Shown: positions 35,718 through 44,346, numbered from the stretch's first letter. The stretch: DNA of 59,794 nucleotides from Chloroflexota bacterium (GCA_902810755.1 CADDYT010000018.1:1-59794); one strand, 5' to 3'. Numbers and translations: made by a program. Notes: generated by a model not told the origin, from the sequence alone.

Positions 35718-36080
35718 ATCGAAAATCCTTCGTAGGAAAAACGTTTCTTTGAACTACTGCATACTATAAGGCAAGCTGTGCATCTATGCAACGCCGGGAT
35801 TAAATGGCATGCCGCAACAAAAGCCCCTTTACCTGTCATGCAGATCCCGTTGGCGAAGGCATGGTCCGGGGAGAAACAGGGAGGAACCCACGTCATCCTG
35901 AGTGAAGCGAAGGATCAGCGCGCCGCCGAGCCATATTGTCCCTCACAGGAATTGCATGTGGACAAATACAGCCTTATAATAGCTGTAGATTCTGATATAT
36001 TTTCGCGATAGGAAGAGAGCTTTCTACAGGTTACGATTTCCTCGTACCGGCATTTTCAAAAAGATGGGCAGGCGATTACT
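35718..36080. repeat. Intergenic region with a family B repeat
   Basis: No convincing gene is present. A family B copy lies at about 35889-35916 (ACGTCATCCTGAGTGAAGCG, then AAGGATC). Its translation gives the VILSEAKD string that often produces spurious ORFs. The last 80 bases before the membrane protein gene are AT-rich and probably hold its promoter. Confidence 0.5.
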
Positions 36081-36845
36081 ATGAACAACGCGTGGTTGTT
36101 GATCTTTCCATTGATAAATGTGGTCGTGACGGCGCTATTTGCGGGAACCATTCTGCGGCAGTATGTGCAGAGGCATCGCATCTACCAGCTTTTCTGGTCG
36201 GTGGCGCTGAGCATGGGCTTTCTGGGAACGCTGGCCTACGTGCTGATGGTTGCAGCCGGGCCGACGAGCAGCGCGGGCGTCGTCTTCTTCCGCCTGTACT
36301 ACATTCTTGGCGCGGGCCTCACCCCCTCCTGGCTCGGCATGGGCAGCGTCGCGCTGGTCGCGAGCAAGCGCATCAGAAATATCTGCCTGGCGCTGCTATG
36401 CGTCTTGAGCTTGCTGGCCATTATCTTCATCGGCCTGGCAGGCATCGATATGCAACAGCTTGGCCATGTCGCCGGGACGCCAGGCACAAGCATCTTACTG
36501 CCAGCCTTTGGCGCGTGGACGCTGACCATTATTATCGCCAATACGCTGGGCGTGCTGGCGGTGGTCGGTGTCGCCCTCTACTCCGCCTGGAAACTGGTAC
36601 GGCGGCAGGCCACCGTCGCAGGCTTCCACGCCGGCAATCTCTTCTGGGCCAACATCCTGATCGTCGTCGGCGACCTGCTCAACGGGCTGGCCGGGGCAAC
36701 GGCCCGCGTCTTCGGCAACGGCTTCTGGCTGATTATGGCCCTGGGCTGGATCGTCTTCTTCAGCGGCGTCCTGCTTACCAGCGCCGCTCGCAGCCGCAGA
36801 CCGGCCACAGAGACAAAGCAAGCCATGGAGACAGGGCAGGCATAG
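36081..36845 (+). CDS. Seven-segment integral membrane protein, function unknown
   Basis: 254 aa with about seven hydrophobic segments covering nearly the whole protein (starting NAWLLIFPLINVVVTALFAGTIL; ending LIMALGWIVFFSGVLL) and a short polar tail. The layout is extracellular N-terminus and cytosolic C-terminus, superficially like 7TM sensor modules. No catalytic motif or attached signalling domain is visible and I do not recognise the family. A long imperfect palindrome separates it from the convergent HtrA gene. Confidence 0.7.
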   Translation: MNNAWLLIFPLINVVVTALFAGTILRQYVQRHRIYQLFWSVALSMGFLGTLAYVLMVAAGPTSSAGVVFFRLYYILGAGLTPSWLGMGSVALVASKRIRNICLALLCVLSLLAIIFIGLAGIDMQQLGHVAGTPGTSILLPAFGAWTLTIIIANTLGVLAVVGVALYSAWKLVRRQATVAGFHAGNLFWANILIVVGDLLNGLAGATARVFGNGFWLIMALGWIVFFSGVLLTSAARSRRPATETKQAMETGQA

Positions 36846-36862
36846 CGAAAGACAAATACGAA

Positions 36863-36963
36863 AAGGCAGGCCACCTCCAGGGCCGACGGCGGGTGACCTG
36901 CTTCGCCTTCGCGCGCCCTTACGTTCACGCTCAGGGGACCATCCCTTGCAGGTGGCTTGCCTT
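36863..36963. repeat. Imperfect inverted repeat between convergent genes
   Basis: AAGGCAGGCCACCT at 36863-36876 pairs with AGGTGGCTTGCCTT at 36950-36963 (13 of 14). The inner sequence has degenerate family A blocks. It could act as a bidirectional terminator. Confidence 0.55.
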
Positions 36964-36972
36964 CTATGTTCC

Positions 36973-38091
36973 TTAGCCCTGTACAGATAGTTCACCGAGC
37001 GTAACATTGAAGCTCATTTGCTGGCTGCCGCGATAGACCTTGACGGCGGCGGTGGCGCCGGGACTCTCTTTGAGCAGAGCGTCCTGCAGGGAAGAGACAT
37101 CCGTGACGACGGCACTGCCTACCTGCACAATCACGTCTCCGGGCTTAATACCGGCTTTGTCTGCCGGGCCGCCAGAAACCACCGCTACGACGTAGGCTCC
37201 GTGATTGACGGAGAGATTAGCCTGTTGTTGTAACGCCGCCGTCACATTCGTCACCTGCACCCCCAGCGCGGCACGCCCACTGTGCTGCACGCTGCCCGTC
37301 TGGATGATCTGCGAGGCGATGAACTGCACGCGGTTAGAAGGGATGGCGAAGCCAACACCATTGGCCGGGGTGTTAAACTCCGGGTCGATGGCGGTCAGCG
37401 TGGGAATACCGATGAGCTGTCCCTGCAGATCGACCAGCGCGCCGCCGCTATTGCCCGGGTTGATGGGCGCGTCAGTCTGGATGGCGTTGGGCAGCACCGG
37501 CCCTCCCTTGCCCTCGGTCACATTGCGGTTCAACGCGCTGATAATGCCGCTCGTCACCGTCTGCGTGATACCCAGCGGGTTGCCAATCGCCAGCACAACC
37601 TGGCCGACTGCCAGTTTGGACGAGTCGCCCAACGGGATGGTTGTGAGCTTATTACCGGGGGGCGAAATCTTGACCACTGCCAGATCGTCGGCGGGGTCGG
37701 TGCCGACAATCTGCGCGGGAGTTGTCGTGCCATCAAAGAGGACAACCTGCACCTTCTGCGCGCCACTGACCACGTGGTTGTTCGTCACGATGTAGCCACG
37801 CGAGTCGATAATGTCGCCGGAACCAATAGCTCCTTTGTTGCCCGATAGAGCAACGTTGATGCGTACAACCGCCGGTTGCACCTGCGCGATTACCGCCTCC
37901 TGCACCTCCTGAATATTGCTGCTACTGAGCGCGGGAATGCCAGAAGCGGGTGTCGCTTGTTGTAAGCCTGTTCCCCCGCTCGTCCCTGCGCTGCCGCCGA
38001 GCTGGCAACCTGCCAGCAGGAGGCAGAGAGAAAGCAACAGCCCGACCACAAAAATGCCCGCTAGAGACACGCGAGAATAGTTCTTTTCCAT
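36973..38091 (-). CDS. HtrA/DegP-family lipoprotein serine protease
   Basis: 372 aa. The signal peptide ends in a lipobox (LCLLLAGC, Cys about 29), so it is a lipoprotein anchored outside the membrane. The S1C trypsin-like domain has the catalytic His in TNNHVV, Asp in DDLAVVKI and Ser in INPGNSGGALVD. One PDZ domain follows (VVAVVSGGPADKAGIKPGDVIVQVGSAVV). It degrades or refolds damaged envelope proteins. AAGGTG precedes the start. One PDZ domain is normal for the Gram-positive-type members. Confidence 0.94.
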   Translation of the reverse strand: MEKNYSRVSLAGIFVVGLLLSLCLLLAGCQLGGSAGTSGGTGLQQATPASGIPALSSSNIQEVQEAVIAQVQPAVVRINVALSGNKGAIGSGDIIDSRGYIVTNNHVVSGAQKVQVVLFDGTTTPAQIVGTDPADDLAVVKISPPGNKLTTIPLGDSSKLAVGQVVLAIGNPLGITQTVTSGIISALNRNVTEGKGGPVLPNAIQTDAPINPGNSGGALVDLQGQLIGIPTLTAIDPEFNTPANGVGFAIPSNRVQFIASQIIQTGSVQHSGRAALGVQVTNVTAALQQQANLSVNHGAYVVAVVSGGPADKAGIKPGDVIVQVGSAVVTDVSSLQDALLKESPGATAAVKVYRGSQQMSFNVTLGELSVQG

Positions 38092-38233
38092 CTCGGCACA
38101 CCTTCCCTGTCCACCTGAAAATGGAGCAAAAAAAGCATAGCTTTTCCTGGTACTGCACTATACGTTCAGAAAATCTATATATGTCACGAATAAGAAGGAT
38201 TTTTTTGATACGCATATGTTTTTCTGCCGGGGC

Positions 38234-38262
38234 TTGCCGGATGCTGTTAACCATGAGATAAT
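38234..38262 (+). promoter_or_regulatory. Promoter of the TPR gene
   Basis: TTGCCG (38234-38239) and GATAAT (38257-38262) with a 17-base spacer, about 40 bases before the start codon. Confidence 0.4.
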
Positions 38263-38303
38263 AAGGCGCAATAACGGACAGAAAAGACAGCAGGAGGTTG
38301 CGA

Positions 38304-39344
38304 TTGGACGAGGACCATGTGGAGTCTATGACCGGGCTTAACGCGCCGATACCCCTGTTCGCCGCTCAACGCGAGACACAGGCTCTCGCTTTGCAGGAAG
38401 AGAGCAGCGCACACGCGGAAGCAGAGGAAGACGAACAGTTCTCACTGATGATGGAGCAGATACTGACTCTGGAAGAAGAGGGAAACTATGAAGAGATGCT
38501 GAACATGGCACGGCAGGTCAGCCGCCTGTATCCAGCGTCGGCGCTGGCGCTGGCCTATCAGGCACGGGCCTTGCAGAAATTGCAGCGCATCTCAGAGGCG
38601 ACCATTGCCAACGACCAGGCCCTCCTGCTGGACAACGGCCTGCCCCTGGCCTGGCTGAATCGTAGCGGCCTGCAATTATTGCAGGAACGCTTCCAGGATG
38701 CCTTACGCAGCGCCGAACGGGCGGTGGCGCTCGCGCCGGAGGATGCGCGGGCATGGGCCAATAAAGGTATAGCTCTGCTCAACCTCGATTACCCGTCGGA
38801 AGCCCTTGCCGCCTTCGATACAAGCCTGACACACGATCCCAATTTCCTCTTCGCGCTGCAGATGAAAGGGGAAACACTGCGCAGGCTGAGACGCATGAAG
38901 GAGCTTATCCCCATCGCCCGGCACGCGCTGTCAATTGCCCCGGACGACCCGCACGCGCTCACGCTCGCCATTCAGGCATTCAGCGCCGTCGAGGACTATG
39001 CCGCCCTGCCGCCGCTCACGGAGAAGCTGACGCAACTGATGCCCGACAGCCTCTTTGCCTGGGACAGCCATATGCGCGCGCTGCGCAGCACGGGTCGCTA
39101 CGCGGAGGCCCGGCAGGCCGTCGAGCGCGTGCTGGAATTTGAGCCGGAAAACGTCTATTACCTGACAATTAAAGCGGATACGCTCTACCGACTGGAAGAT
39201 TACCGGCAGGCCGCCGCTACGGCGCAGCACGCCTTGCGGCTGGATAGCAGCTACGCGCCCGCACGGCGCATCCATGAGAAGGCCGTGCGGTTAATGTACC
39301 AGCGCAAAGAGAAACGGTCGCGGCCCTCACCGGGGGGCCTCTAG
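38304..39344 (+). CDS. Tetratricopeptide repeat protein
   Basis: 346 aa. TTG at 38304 is preferred because AGGAGG ends 6 bases before it; TTG 38298 and ATG 38328 are alternatives. From residue 60 on there are about seven TPR-like helical pairs (ALALAYQARALQKLQRISEA, PLAWLNRSGLQLLQERFQDAL, ARAWANKGIALLNLDYPSEAL, FLFALQMKGETLRRLRRM, YYLTIKADTLYRLEDYRQAA). It is soluble, with an acidic N-terminus and basic C-terminus. Presumably a scaffold for protein-protein contacts; partners unknown. Confidence 0.8.
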   Translation: MDEDHVESMTGLNAPIPLFAAQRETQALALQEESSAHAEAEEDEQFSLMMEQILTLEEEGNYEEMLNMARQVSRLYPASALALAYQARALQKLQRISEATIANDQALLLDNGLPLAWLNRSGLQLLQERFQDALRSAERAVALAPEDARAWANKGIALLNLDYPSEALAAFDTSLTHDPNFLFALQMKGETLRRLRRMKELIPIARHALSIAPDDPHALTLAIQAFSAVEDYAALPPLTEKLTQLMPDSLFAWDSHMRALRSTGRYAEARQAVERVLEFEPENVYYLTIKADTLYRLEDYRQAAATAQHALRLDSSYAPARRIHEKAVRLMYQRKEKRSRPSPGGL

Positions 39345-40556
39345 CTGGTTGAGCGCCTCGACCAGCTCGCGCAGGAAAAGCTCGGCGTCGGTGACCAGAC
39401 CAGCCGCCTGGAAGCTGCCGCGATCTGCCAGCTTGGTGACGACGGCAGGGTTGATATCGACAACGACGGTGCGCACCGTCGAGGGCAGCAGGTTGCCGGT
39501 GGCGATGGCGTGCAGCATGGAAGAGACCATAATCGCCATCTCCACGCCGCGCAACGCCTCACGCATGCGTCGCTGCGCTTCCTGCATGTCGCTAATGACG
39601 CCGGGCATGGGGCCATCATCGCGAATGGAGCCGGCCAGCACCATCTTCACATCGTGTTTCATCGCCTCGTAGGTGATGCCTTCACGCAGCAGGCCGCTTG
39701 CCATCGCCTTCTCCAGCGAACCGGCGGCGCGAATGGCATTGATGGCGCGCAGATGGTTGCGGTGGCCGCCCTCCACCTGCTCCCCACTGTGCAGGTCGAC
39801 GCCCAGTGAGGTGCCAAACAGCGCCGACTCGACATCGTGGGTGACAATGGCATTGCCGCCAAAGATGACCTGGACGTAGCCGCGCCGGATCAGTTCGGCC
39901 ACGTAGCGGCCCGCGCCCGTGTGGATGACGGCAGGGCCAAGCACAAAGAGAATCTTGCCCCCGCGCTCCCTGGTCTCCATCATCTGCTGCGCAATTTCAC
40001 GGATGGCGCGAATCTTGGACTTTTCTGAGGAAACATCACTCTGCATGAAGGCAAAAGCTTCGCGTTCGCGCCCGCGCTCGAAGGGCTGGACACGAATGCC
40101 GCCATGCCCTACGACCACCTGCTCGCCGACGCGCACTTCGTGCATTGGCTTACAGTAAGCGCGATGCCGCTCGCGGTCAACGACAATCGCCACGTCCATC
40201 TCGATATCTTCTACATCGACCCACTGGCCATTCAGGCGCACCTGTGTGGGCAGGTTGGTAGTGGAGTAGAATTTCGCGGGCAGCACGCCGTCCTGCTCGA
40301 CCGGCTCGGACTGCACGTCATGACCGTTAACGAGAACCGCGCCAAGCTGCTGCAATTCGGACATGATGCGTTCCAGCGTCTCCTCGTCCGGCGCCTCAAC
40401 CCGGATGCGCGCATAGCTCGTCTCCGTCTTGTGCTTGCCGACACGCATCTCCTCCACCGTAAAATTGCCGCCGCGATCCATGATCGTATCCCAGGCGCGG
40501 GGCAGCGTCCACGAGTCAATGATATGGCCGCTCAATTCAATAGTTTCGCTTAACAT
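39327..40556 (-). CDS. TIGR00300 / LOR-SDH family protein
   Basis: 409 aa. N-terminal LOR/SDH-type region (SGHIIDSWTLPRAWDTIMDRGGNFTVEEMRVG, YARIRVEA, ELQQLGAV) and a C-terminal nucleotide-binding domain (KILFVLGPAVIHTGAGRYVAELIRRGYVQVIFGGNAIVTHD, DMQEAQRRMREALRGVEMAIMVSSMLHAIATGNLLPSTVRTVVVDINPAVVTKL). The family is related to the C-terminal part of cyanobacterial AgrE/ArgZ, linked to ornithine metabolism, so an ornithine cyclodeaminase-like activity is possible but not shown. It is last in an operon after the two Cas4-like pieces (23-base gap). AAAGG precedes ATG 40556. Confidence 0.8.
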   Translation of the reverse strand: MLSETIELSGHIIDSWTLPRAWDTIMDRGGNFTVEEMRVGKHKTETSYARIRVEAPDEETLERIMSELQQLGAVLVNGHDVQSEPVEQDGVLPAKFYSTTNLPTQVRLNGQWVDVEDIEMDVAIVVDRERHRAYCKPMHEVRVGEQVVVGHGGIRVQPFERGREREAFAFMQSDVSSEKSKIRAIREIAQQMMETRERGGKILFVLGPAVIHTGAGRYVAELIRRGYVQVIFGGNAIVTHDVESALFGTSLGVDLHSGEQVEGGHRNHLRAINAIRAAGSLEKAMASGLLREGITYEAMKHDVKMVLAGSIRDDGPMPGVISDMQEAQRRMREALRGVEMAIMVSSMLHAIATGNLLPSTVRTVVVDINPAVVTKLADRGSFQAAGLVTDAELFLRELVEALNQLEAPR

Positions 40557-40579
40557 ATCTACCTTTTATGACCCCTTTA

Positions 40580-41149
40580 TTATTTCACGACTTTTGTGCC
40601 GACCGGGCAGACAGGCTGGAAGGCGCAGGGGCGACACTTCGCCACGCGCTGCTTCGCCAGTGGCGGGGGCTGCTGCTCGCTGCACCGCTCCATCTCACCC
40701 AGCAGACGAATGACCTTTTTGCGCAGCGCGGGCGTATATTCGACCACGAACTCACGGTCGGCATAGCGCAGGATACCGTGCGTTGGCGGCTGCTCAAAAT
40801 AATCTTCCAGAATCAGGCAGTAAGCGGCAAGCTGCACCATGTGGTTGCTGTAGGGCGCGGCGGCATTCTGCACATTGAGCTTGAGTTCAACCGGAACAGG
40901 TCGCCCATCGGGGGCCTGCACGACATAATCCGGCTTGCCGATCAGCGGGAACGTGCTGGAAGACAGCGGCTCCCCCTGCCCGTCCGCGTCCTCATAGACA
41001 AGCTCGCCATCCGGCAGCCCCAGCTCTCGACGGCGATCCACCAGCAGGCGCTTCCGCCTTGATCTGCGCTCGTTCACCAGTAAAAGCAGCAGCGCAAGCG
41101 CCAGCAGCAACAGGATGATACCGGCGGCAAGCAGCACATTCCCTGTCAT
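40580..41149 (-). CDS. Membrane-anchored Cas4/Dna2-like nuclease, C-terminal part
   Basis: 189 aa. One membrane segment at residues 6-26 is followed by a basic stop-transfer (NERRSRRKRLL), placing the rest in the cytosol. The PD-(D/E)xK core reads IGKPDYVVQ, VPVELKLN, then HMVQLAAYCLILEDYF (Q-x3-Y motif). The C-terminal cysteine cluster is KCRPCAFQPVC. This matches Cas4-type Fe-S exonucleases except that their first N-terminal cysteine helix is missing; that element is in the upstream neighbour. No other cas gene or CRISPR array is in the window. Confidence 0.78.
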   Translation of the reverse strand: MTGNVLLAAGIILLLLALALLLLLVNERRSRRKRLLVDRRRELGLPDGELVYEDADGQGEPLSSSTFPLIGKPDYVVQAPDGRPVPVELKLNVQNAAAPYSNHMVQLAAYCLILEDYFEQPPTHGILRYADREFVVEYTPALRKKVIRLLGEMERCSEQQPPPLAKQRVAKCRPCAFQPVCPVGTKVVK

Positions 41150-41170
41150 CTCAGGCTCACCTTCCAGATT

Positions 41171-41593
41171 TCATCGTCCTATAAAGACGGCGGCGACGAT
41201 GAACAGCAGGGCCAGCACAAGCAGAACGACAGCGACGAGTGCGAGGCCGCGCAGGCTGAGCGCGGGCGAAGCGGCGGGAGCGTTTGCCCGCTCCTCCTCG
41301 ATCTCCTCGATCTCGTCGGCGTGGTCGCGGTGCTGCTGCTGGCCCTCATCAAACGCGCCCCGGCGCAGCAGAAGTTGCTCGATCATTTGATATTCTGGCA
41401 GCAAGGGAGCCTGCTGACCGGAATCGTGTTCCAGTTCGACCAGGCGCGCAAAGAGTTCTTCCGTCCCGGCTCGCGCGCGCGGGTCGTAGCGTTCAAACCA
41501 CCAGGCGAGGGGGCAGTATTCGTATTCCGCGATCTCGCTGGCAGTGAAGAAGTTGCCCTGCGGGCCTGTTTTGTGCTGTTGCTGTCGCATCAT
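41171..41593 (-). CDS. Small membrane protein carrying the Cas4-like N-terminal Cys motif
   Basis: 140 aa. Residues 15-35 read FTASEIAEYEYCPLAWWFER, the S-x-I-x-x-Y-x-x-C-P motif that opens Cas4/AddB/PD-DExK Fe-S nucleases and supplies the first cluster cysteine. A charged middle with predicted coil (DEIEEIEEERAN) leads to a C-terminal membrane anchor (GLALVAVVLLVLALLFIVAAVF). The next gene, 21 bases downstream, starts with a membrane segment and holds the rest of the nuclease. I infer that the two form one enzyme at the membrane. ATG 41593 is followed at once by a second ATG (41590), so the exact start is uncertain. Confidence 0.68.
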   Translation of the reverse strand: MMRQQQHKTGPQGNFFTASEIAEYEYCPLAWWFERYDPRARAGTEELFARLVELEHDSGQQAPLLPEYQMIEQLLLRRGAFDEGQQQHRDHADEIEEIEEERANAPAASPALSLRGLALVAVVLLVLALLFIVAAVFIGR

Positions 41594-41618
41594 CGCCCAT
41601 CAATTATCCAAAAGCAGG

Positions 41619-42197
41619 CTAGACCGCCGCCTGTACCCCCGCCAGGCCGAGGCTCTCGGCGACGCTGGACATGGCATCAATTACAAACGCGATATGCTCG
41701 TCGAGATCGACGCCCAGTTCTGCTGCGCCCCTGACGAGGTCGTCGCGGTTGACGCCGGCGGCGAAGCCTTTCGACTTCATCTTCTTGCGCACAGAGGAAA
41801 CTTCAAGGCCAATAACGCTTTTGTTCGGGCGCACCAGCGCGGTAGCTGTAATCATGCCCGTGATTTCGTCACAGGCGTAGAGGGCCTTAGAAAGCAGGTC
41901 TGTGCGCGGGTAGTCGGTGTTCAGGTCATTGTGCGCCAGGATGGCATAGATAATGCGCTCATCATAGCCGCCCTCGCGCAGCCACTGCGCGGAGACCTGC
42001 GTATGTTCGCGCAGATCGGGATATTCCTCGTAATCGCAGTCATGCAGCAATCCGGTCATCGCCCATATTTCCTCGTCTTCGCCATATTTGCGCGCATAGA
42101 AACGCAGGGCTGCTTCGACTGCGAGCATATGTTTTTGCAGGTTCTCGTTTTTGACATGGCTGGTCATCAGCTTATACGCATCTTCACGTGTCGGCAT
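41619..42197 (-). CDS. HD-domain phosphohydrolase-like protein
   Basis: 192 aa. The HD signature is visible as HMLAVEAALRFYARKYG, WAMTGLLHDCDYEEYPD (His-Asp), REHTQVSAQWLREGG and ILAHND, giving the usual H..HD..H..D metal site. These proteins hydrolyse phosphate esters, often nucleotides; the substrate is not known. It is the first gene of a four-gene operon with 21-25 base gaps (HD, the two Cas4-like pieces, TIGR00300 protein). Confidence 0.88.
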   Translation of the reverse strand: MPTREDAYKLMTSHVKNENLQKHMLAVEAALRFYARKYGEDEEIWAMTGLLHDCDYEEYPDLREHTQVSAQWLREGGYDERIIYAILAHNDLNTDYPRTDLLSKALYACDEITGMITATALVRPNKSVIGLEVSSVRKKMKSKGFAAGVNRDDLVRGAAELGVDLDEHIAFVIDAMSSVAESLGLAGVQAAV

Positions 42198-42359
42198 ACA
42201 ATTCCACTCTCTTCCATTCCAGAATCATGTTTTCAGGTGCATCGGTTGAACCAATCACCTACCGCGATATTATAACATAACCAGGCTTCTTCTGAAGCCA
42301 GATTTCAAGCTCAACCAGAAAAATTGGGGCAAGAACATGGTGATTTTGGGAACAATGTG

Positions 42360-42368
42360 TGTTATACT
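42360..42368 (+). promoter_or_regulatory. Extended -10 promoter for the zinc-ribbon/rpsU operon
   Basis: TGT followed by TATACT (42363-42368) is an extended -10 element; the -35 region (GTGATT near 42340) is weak. The leader would be about 118 bases, unusually long. The rest of 42198-42359 holds a short GGCTTC/GAAGCC hairpin at 42282-42297 and no gene. Confidence 0.4.
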
Positions 42369-42493
42369 CTGAGAGACGTTGTAGAGTGCATTGTTACGAG
42401 GAGTCGGCTAGCTGTTTCCTGTTGCAAGTCGCGCGATACACGAGCAAGTTTTTACAAAAAACCAGACGAGAACACAGTCAGGAAGAAGGAACC

Positions 42494-42850
42494 ATGACAT
42501 TTAGTGACCAGACGCTGTATTGCCGCGACTGCAACTCCCCTTTCACCTTCAGTGTGGGCGAGCAGGAATTCTTCGCACAGCGTGGATTGAACAACCCCCC
42601 CAGCCGTTGTCCCTCGTGCCGCGCCGCACGCAAAGCTCAGATGAGCGGCGGCGGCTATAGCAGCGGGCGTAGCAGCGCCCCGCGCGAGCCGCGCCAGATG
42701 TATAGCGCGACCTGCTCCAGCTGCGGCGGTGAGGCGCTCGTGCCTTTCCAGCCACGAGGAGATCGGCCCGTTTATTGCAGCGATTGCTACCAGGCGCAGG
42801 GCGAACATGGAGCGAACCGTTCATCGAGCAATCGTAGATCGCGCTGGTAA
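42494..42850 (+). CDS. Double zinc-ribbon protein
   Basis: 118 aa from ATG 42494 (AAGGAACC upstream); the longer upstream frame lies in the leader. Two zinc ribbons: CRDCNSPFTFSVGEQEFF ending with CPSC (residues 9-44, the zf-trcl type), and CSSCGGEALVPFQPRGDRP ending with CSDC (about 75-100). A Gly/Ser/Arg-rich linker and tail surround them. Likely a small RNA- or DNA-associated protein; its fixed place 5 bases before rpsU suggests a ribosome- or translation-related role. This function is inferred only from context. Confidence 0.82.
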   Translation: MTFSDQTLYCRDCNSPFTFSVGEQEFFAQRGLNNPPSRCPSCRAARKAQMSGGGYSSGRSSAPREPRQMYSATCSSCGGEALVPFQPRGDRPVYCSDCYQAQGEHGANRSSSNRRSRW

Positions 42851-42855
42851 GCCCT

Positions 42856-43044
42856 ATGAGTGAGGTCAAAGTCAATCCGGGTGACTCATTCGAAGTGGCG
42901 CTCAAGAGGTTCACCCGCAAAGTGCAACAGGACGGCATCCTCTCGGAGGCGCGCCGTCGCGAACGCTACGAAAGCCCACAGGCCCGCCGCAAACGCAAGG
43001 CGGCCGCACAACGTCGCAAGCAGCGCCGCACCCGCTCGTCCTGA
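42856..43044 (+). CDS. rpsU: 30S ribosomal protein bS21
   Basis: 62 aa. The N-terminus SEVKVNPGDSFEVALKRFTRKVQQDGILSEARRRERYE is a clear bS21, followed by a very basic tail (RRKRKAAAQRRKQRRTR). bS21 joins the small subunit and helps mRNA initiation. It follows the zinc-ribbon gene with a 5-base gap and no good Shine-Dalgarno of its own, so it is probably translated by coupling. Confidence 0.95.
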   Translation: MSEVKVNPGDSFEVALKRFTRKVQQDGILSEARRRERYESPQARRKRKAAAQRRKQRRTRSS

Positions 43045-43112
43045 CATCTTCCGCAGGCGAGCCTGGGAAGCCAGCGCGTGCCGCCCCTGTCCTGCCGTAA
43101 AAGAGCGTCGTC

Positions 43113-43173
43113 GACGTGTCATGCGGAACGGCACTCAGAGCTAAAGACTGAGTGCCGCCCCGCATGACACGTC
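43113..43173. terminator. Long hairpin between rpsU and the epimerase gene (family B repeat)
   Basis: GACGTGTCATGCG (43113-43125) pairs with CGCATGACACGTC (43161-43173), and inner CGGCACTCAG (43129-43138) pairs with CTGAGTGCCG (43148-43157). The outer arms carry the GACGTGTCATGC start of family B. It lies between convergent genes and may terminate both. Confidence 0.65.
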
Positions 43174-43224
43174 CGGCTACACTTTCAATAGTTTGCCATC
43201 TCTGCCCGGAAATTGGCGGAGCTT

Positions 43225-44235
43225 TCAATTTTGCTCAACCCCCAGTCCCGGCCTATCCGGCAATATCAGCTTGCCCTTCTCGACGGTCACGCCTGTATAC
43301 GGGTCATTATCGACCAGCAAATTGCCGTCTAGATCGGCATAATCGACCAGAGGCGTGAGATGTGCAGCTGCGGTGATGGCGATGGAGCTTTCGATCATGC
43401 AGCCAATCATGATTTGCAGGTTATGCGCCCGCGCTACATGAATCATCTTCAGCGCATTGTGTATACCCCCGCACTTCATCAGCTTGATGTTGATACCATC
43501 GACGCAGCCAACAACGCGGGGGATGTCGTCGACGGTGACGCAGCTTTCGTCGGCAATAATCGGCAACGGCACATTTTCGCGGACGAGTCGCAGCCCTTCG
43601 AGGTCATGGGCAGCGACTGGCTGCTCGACAAACTCGATGTTGTAGGGCGCGAGTTCGTTGATCATTTTGATGGCCTCTTTCGGCGTCCAGCCCGTGTTGG
43701 CATCGACACGCAGCGTGGCATGCGAGACCTCGCGAATGGCTTTGATGATCTCCAGATCGTGCTTCGTGCCAACCTTGATCTTGAGAATGGGGTAATCGCG
43801 CGCGGCCAGCGCCTTTTTCGCCATATTCTCCGGCGTATCAAGCCCGATGGTGAACGAGGTATGAGCCGCACGCGCAGGATTGAGGCCCAGCAAGCGATAC
43901 AACGGCACGTTGAGCATCTTGCCCATGAGATCATACAGCGCCATATCCACCGCCGCCTTCGCCGAAGGATTCAGCCGGATGACATGATCCAGCGTGGAGA
44001 AAATATCTTCCAGCAGAAAGGGATCGTCGCCGAGGTGAGGCGCGAACATTGCCACGCACGCCCTCACCGATTGCGGGCTTTCTCCATAATAATCGTCGGG
44101 CGCTGCCTCACCATAGCCCGTGTATTCGCCATGCTGCACCTGCACCACCACGTTGGGCGAAATCTCCTGCACGCCCCGCGAGATGCGGAACGGCACCGTC
44201 AATTTCAGGTCAAGCGGCTTTGCTTCTATACGCAT
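43225..44235 (-). CDS. Enolase-superfamily epimerase/racemase (dipeptide epimerase or DgcA-like)
   Basis: 336 aa from ATG 44235, with AGGAGG upstream. It is a mandelate racemase/muconate lactonizing family protein. The visible pieces are the N-terminal capping domain (VPFRISRG, GYGEAAPDDYYGE), the catalytic K-x-K in LKIKVG, metal ligands in RVDANTGW, FVEQPV and IADESC, and the second catalytic Lys in GINIKLMKCGG. The sequence is of the L-Ala-D/L-Glu epimerase type, but some such genes paired with DUF1611 encode N-acetyl-D-glutamate racemase (DgcA). A DUF1611 gene lies 2.5 kb away, so the D-glutamate route is quite possible. Confidence 0.88.
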   Translation of the reverse strand: MRIEAKPLDLKLTVPFRISRGVQEISPNVVVQVQHGEYTGYGEAAPDDYYGESPQSVRACVAMFAPHLGDDPFLLEDIFSTLDHVIRLNPSAKAAVDMALYDLMGKMLNVPLYRLLGLNPARAAHTSFTIGLDTPENMAKKALAARDYPILKIKVGTKHDLEIIKAIREVSHATLRVDANTGWTPKEAIKMINELAPYNIEFVEQPVAAHDLEGLRLVRENVPLPIIADESCVTVDDIPRVVGCVDGINIKLMKCGGIHNALKMIHVARAHNLQIMIGCMIESSIAITAAAHLTPLVDYADLDGNLLVDNDPYTGVTVEKGKLILPDRPGLGVEQN

Positions 44236-44346
44236 AGGGTCTGTTCCTCCTCTCCATAACTCTTGCATGACTTCCCAGATCAACATAACAGAAGTTCTGG
44301 AGCTATGTCAAGCATACCCTTGACAGACAGACGCTTTTCGCTTATA

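Noticed and set aside
35778..36011. 77-codon frame containing VILSEAKD
   Set aside because: The string is the translation of a family B repeat, a frequent source of false ORFs.
40580..41593. Cas4-like motifs as a sign of a CRISPR-Cas locus
   Set aside because: No array of regularly spaced repeats and no other cas gene was seen in the window; Cas4-type nucleases also occur outside CRISPR.
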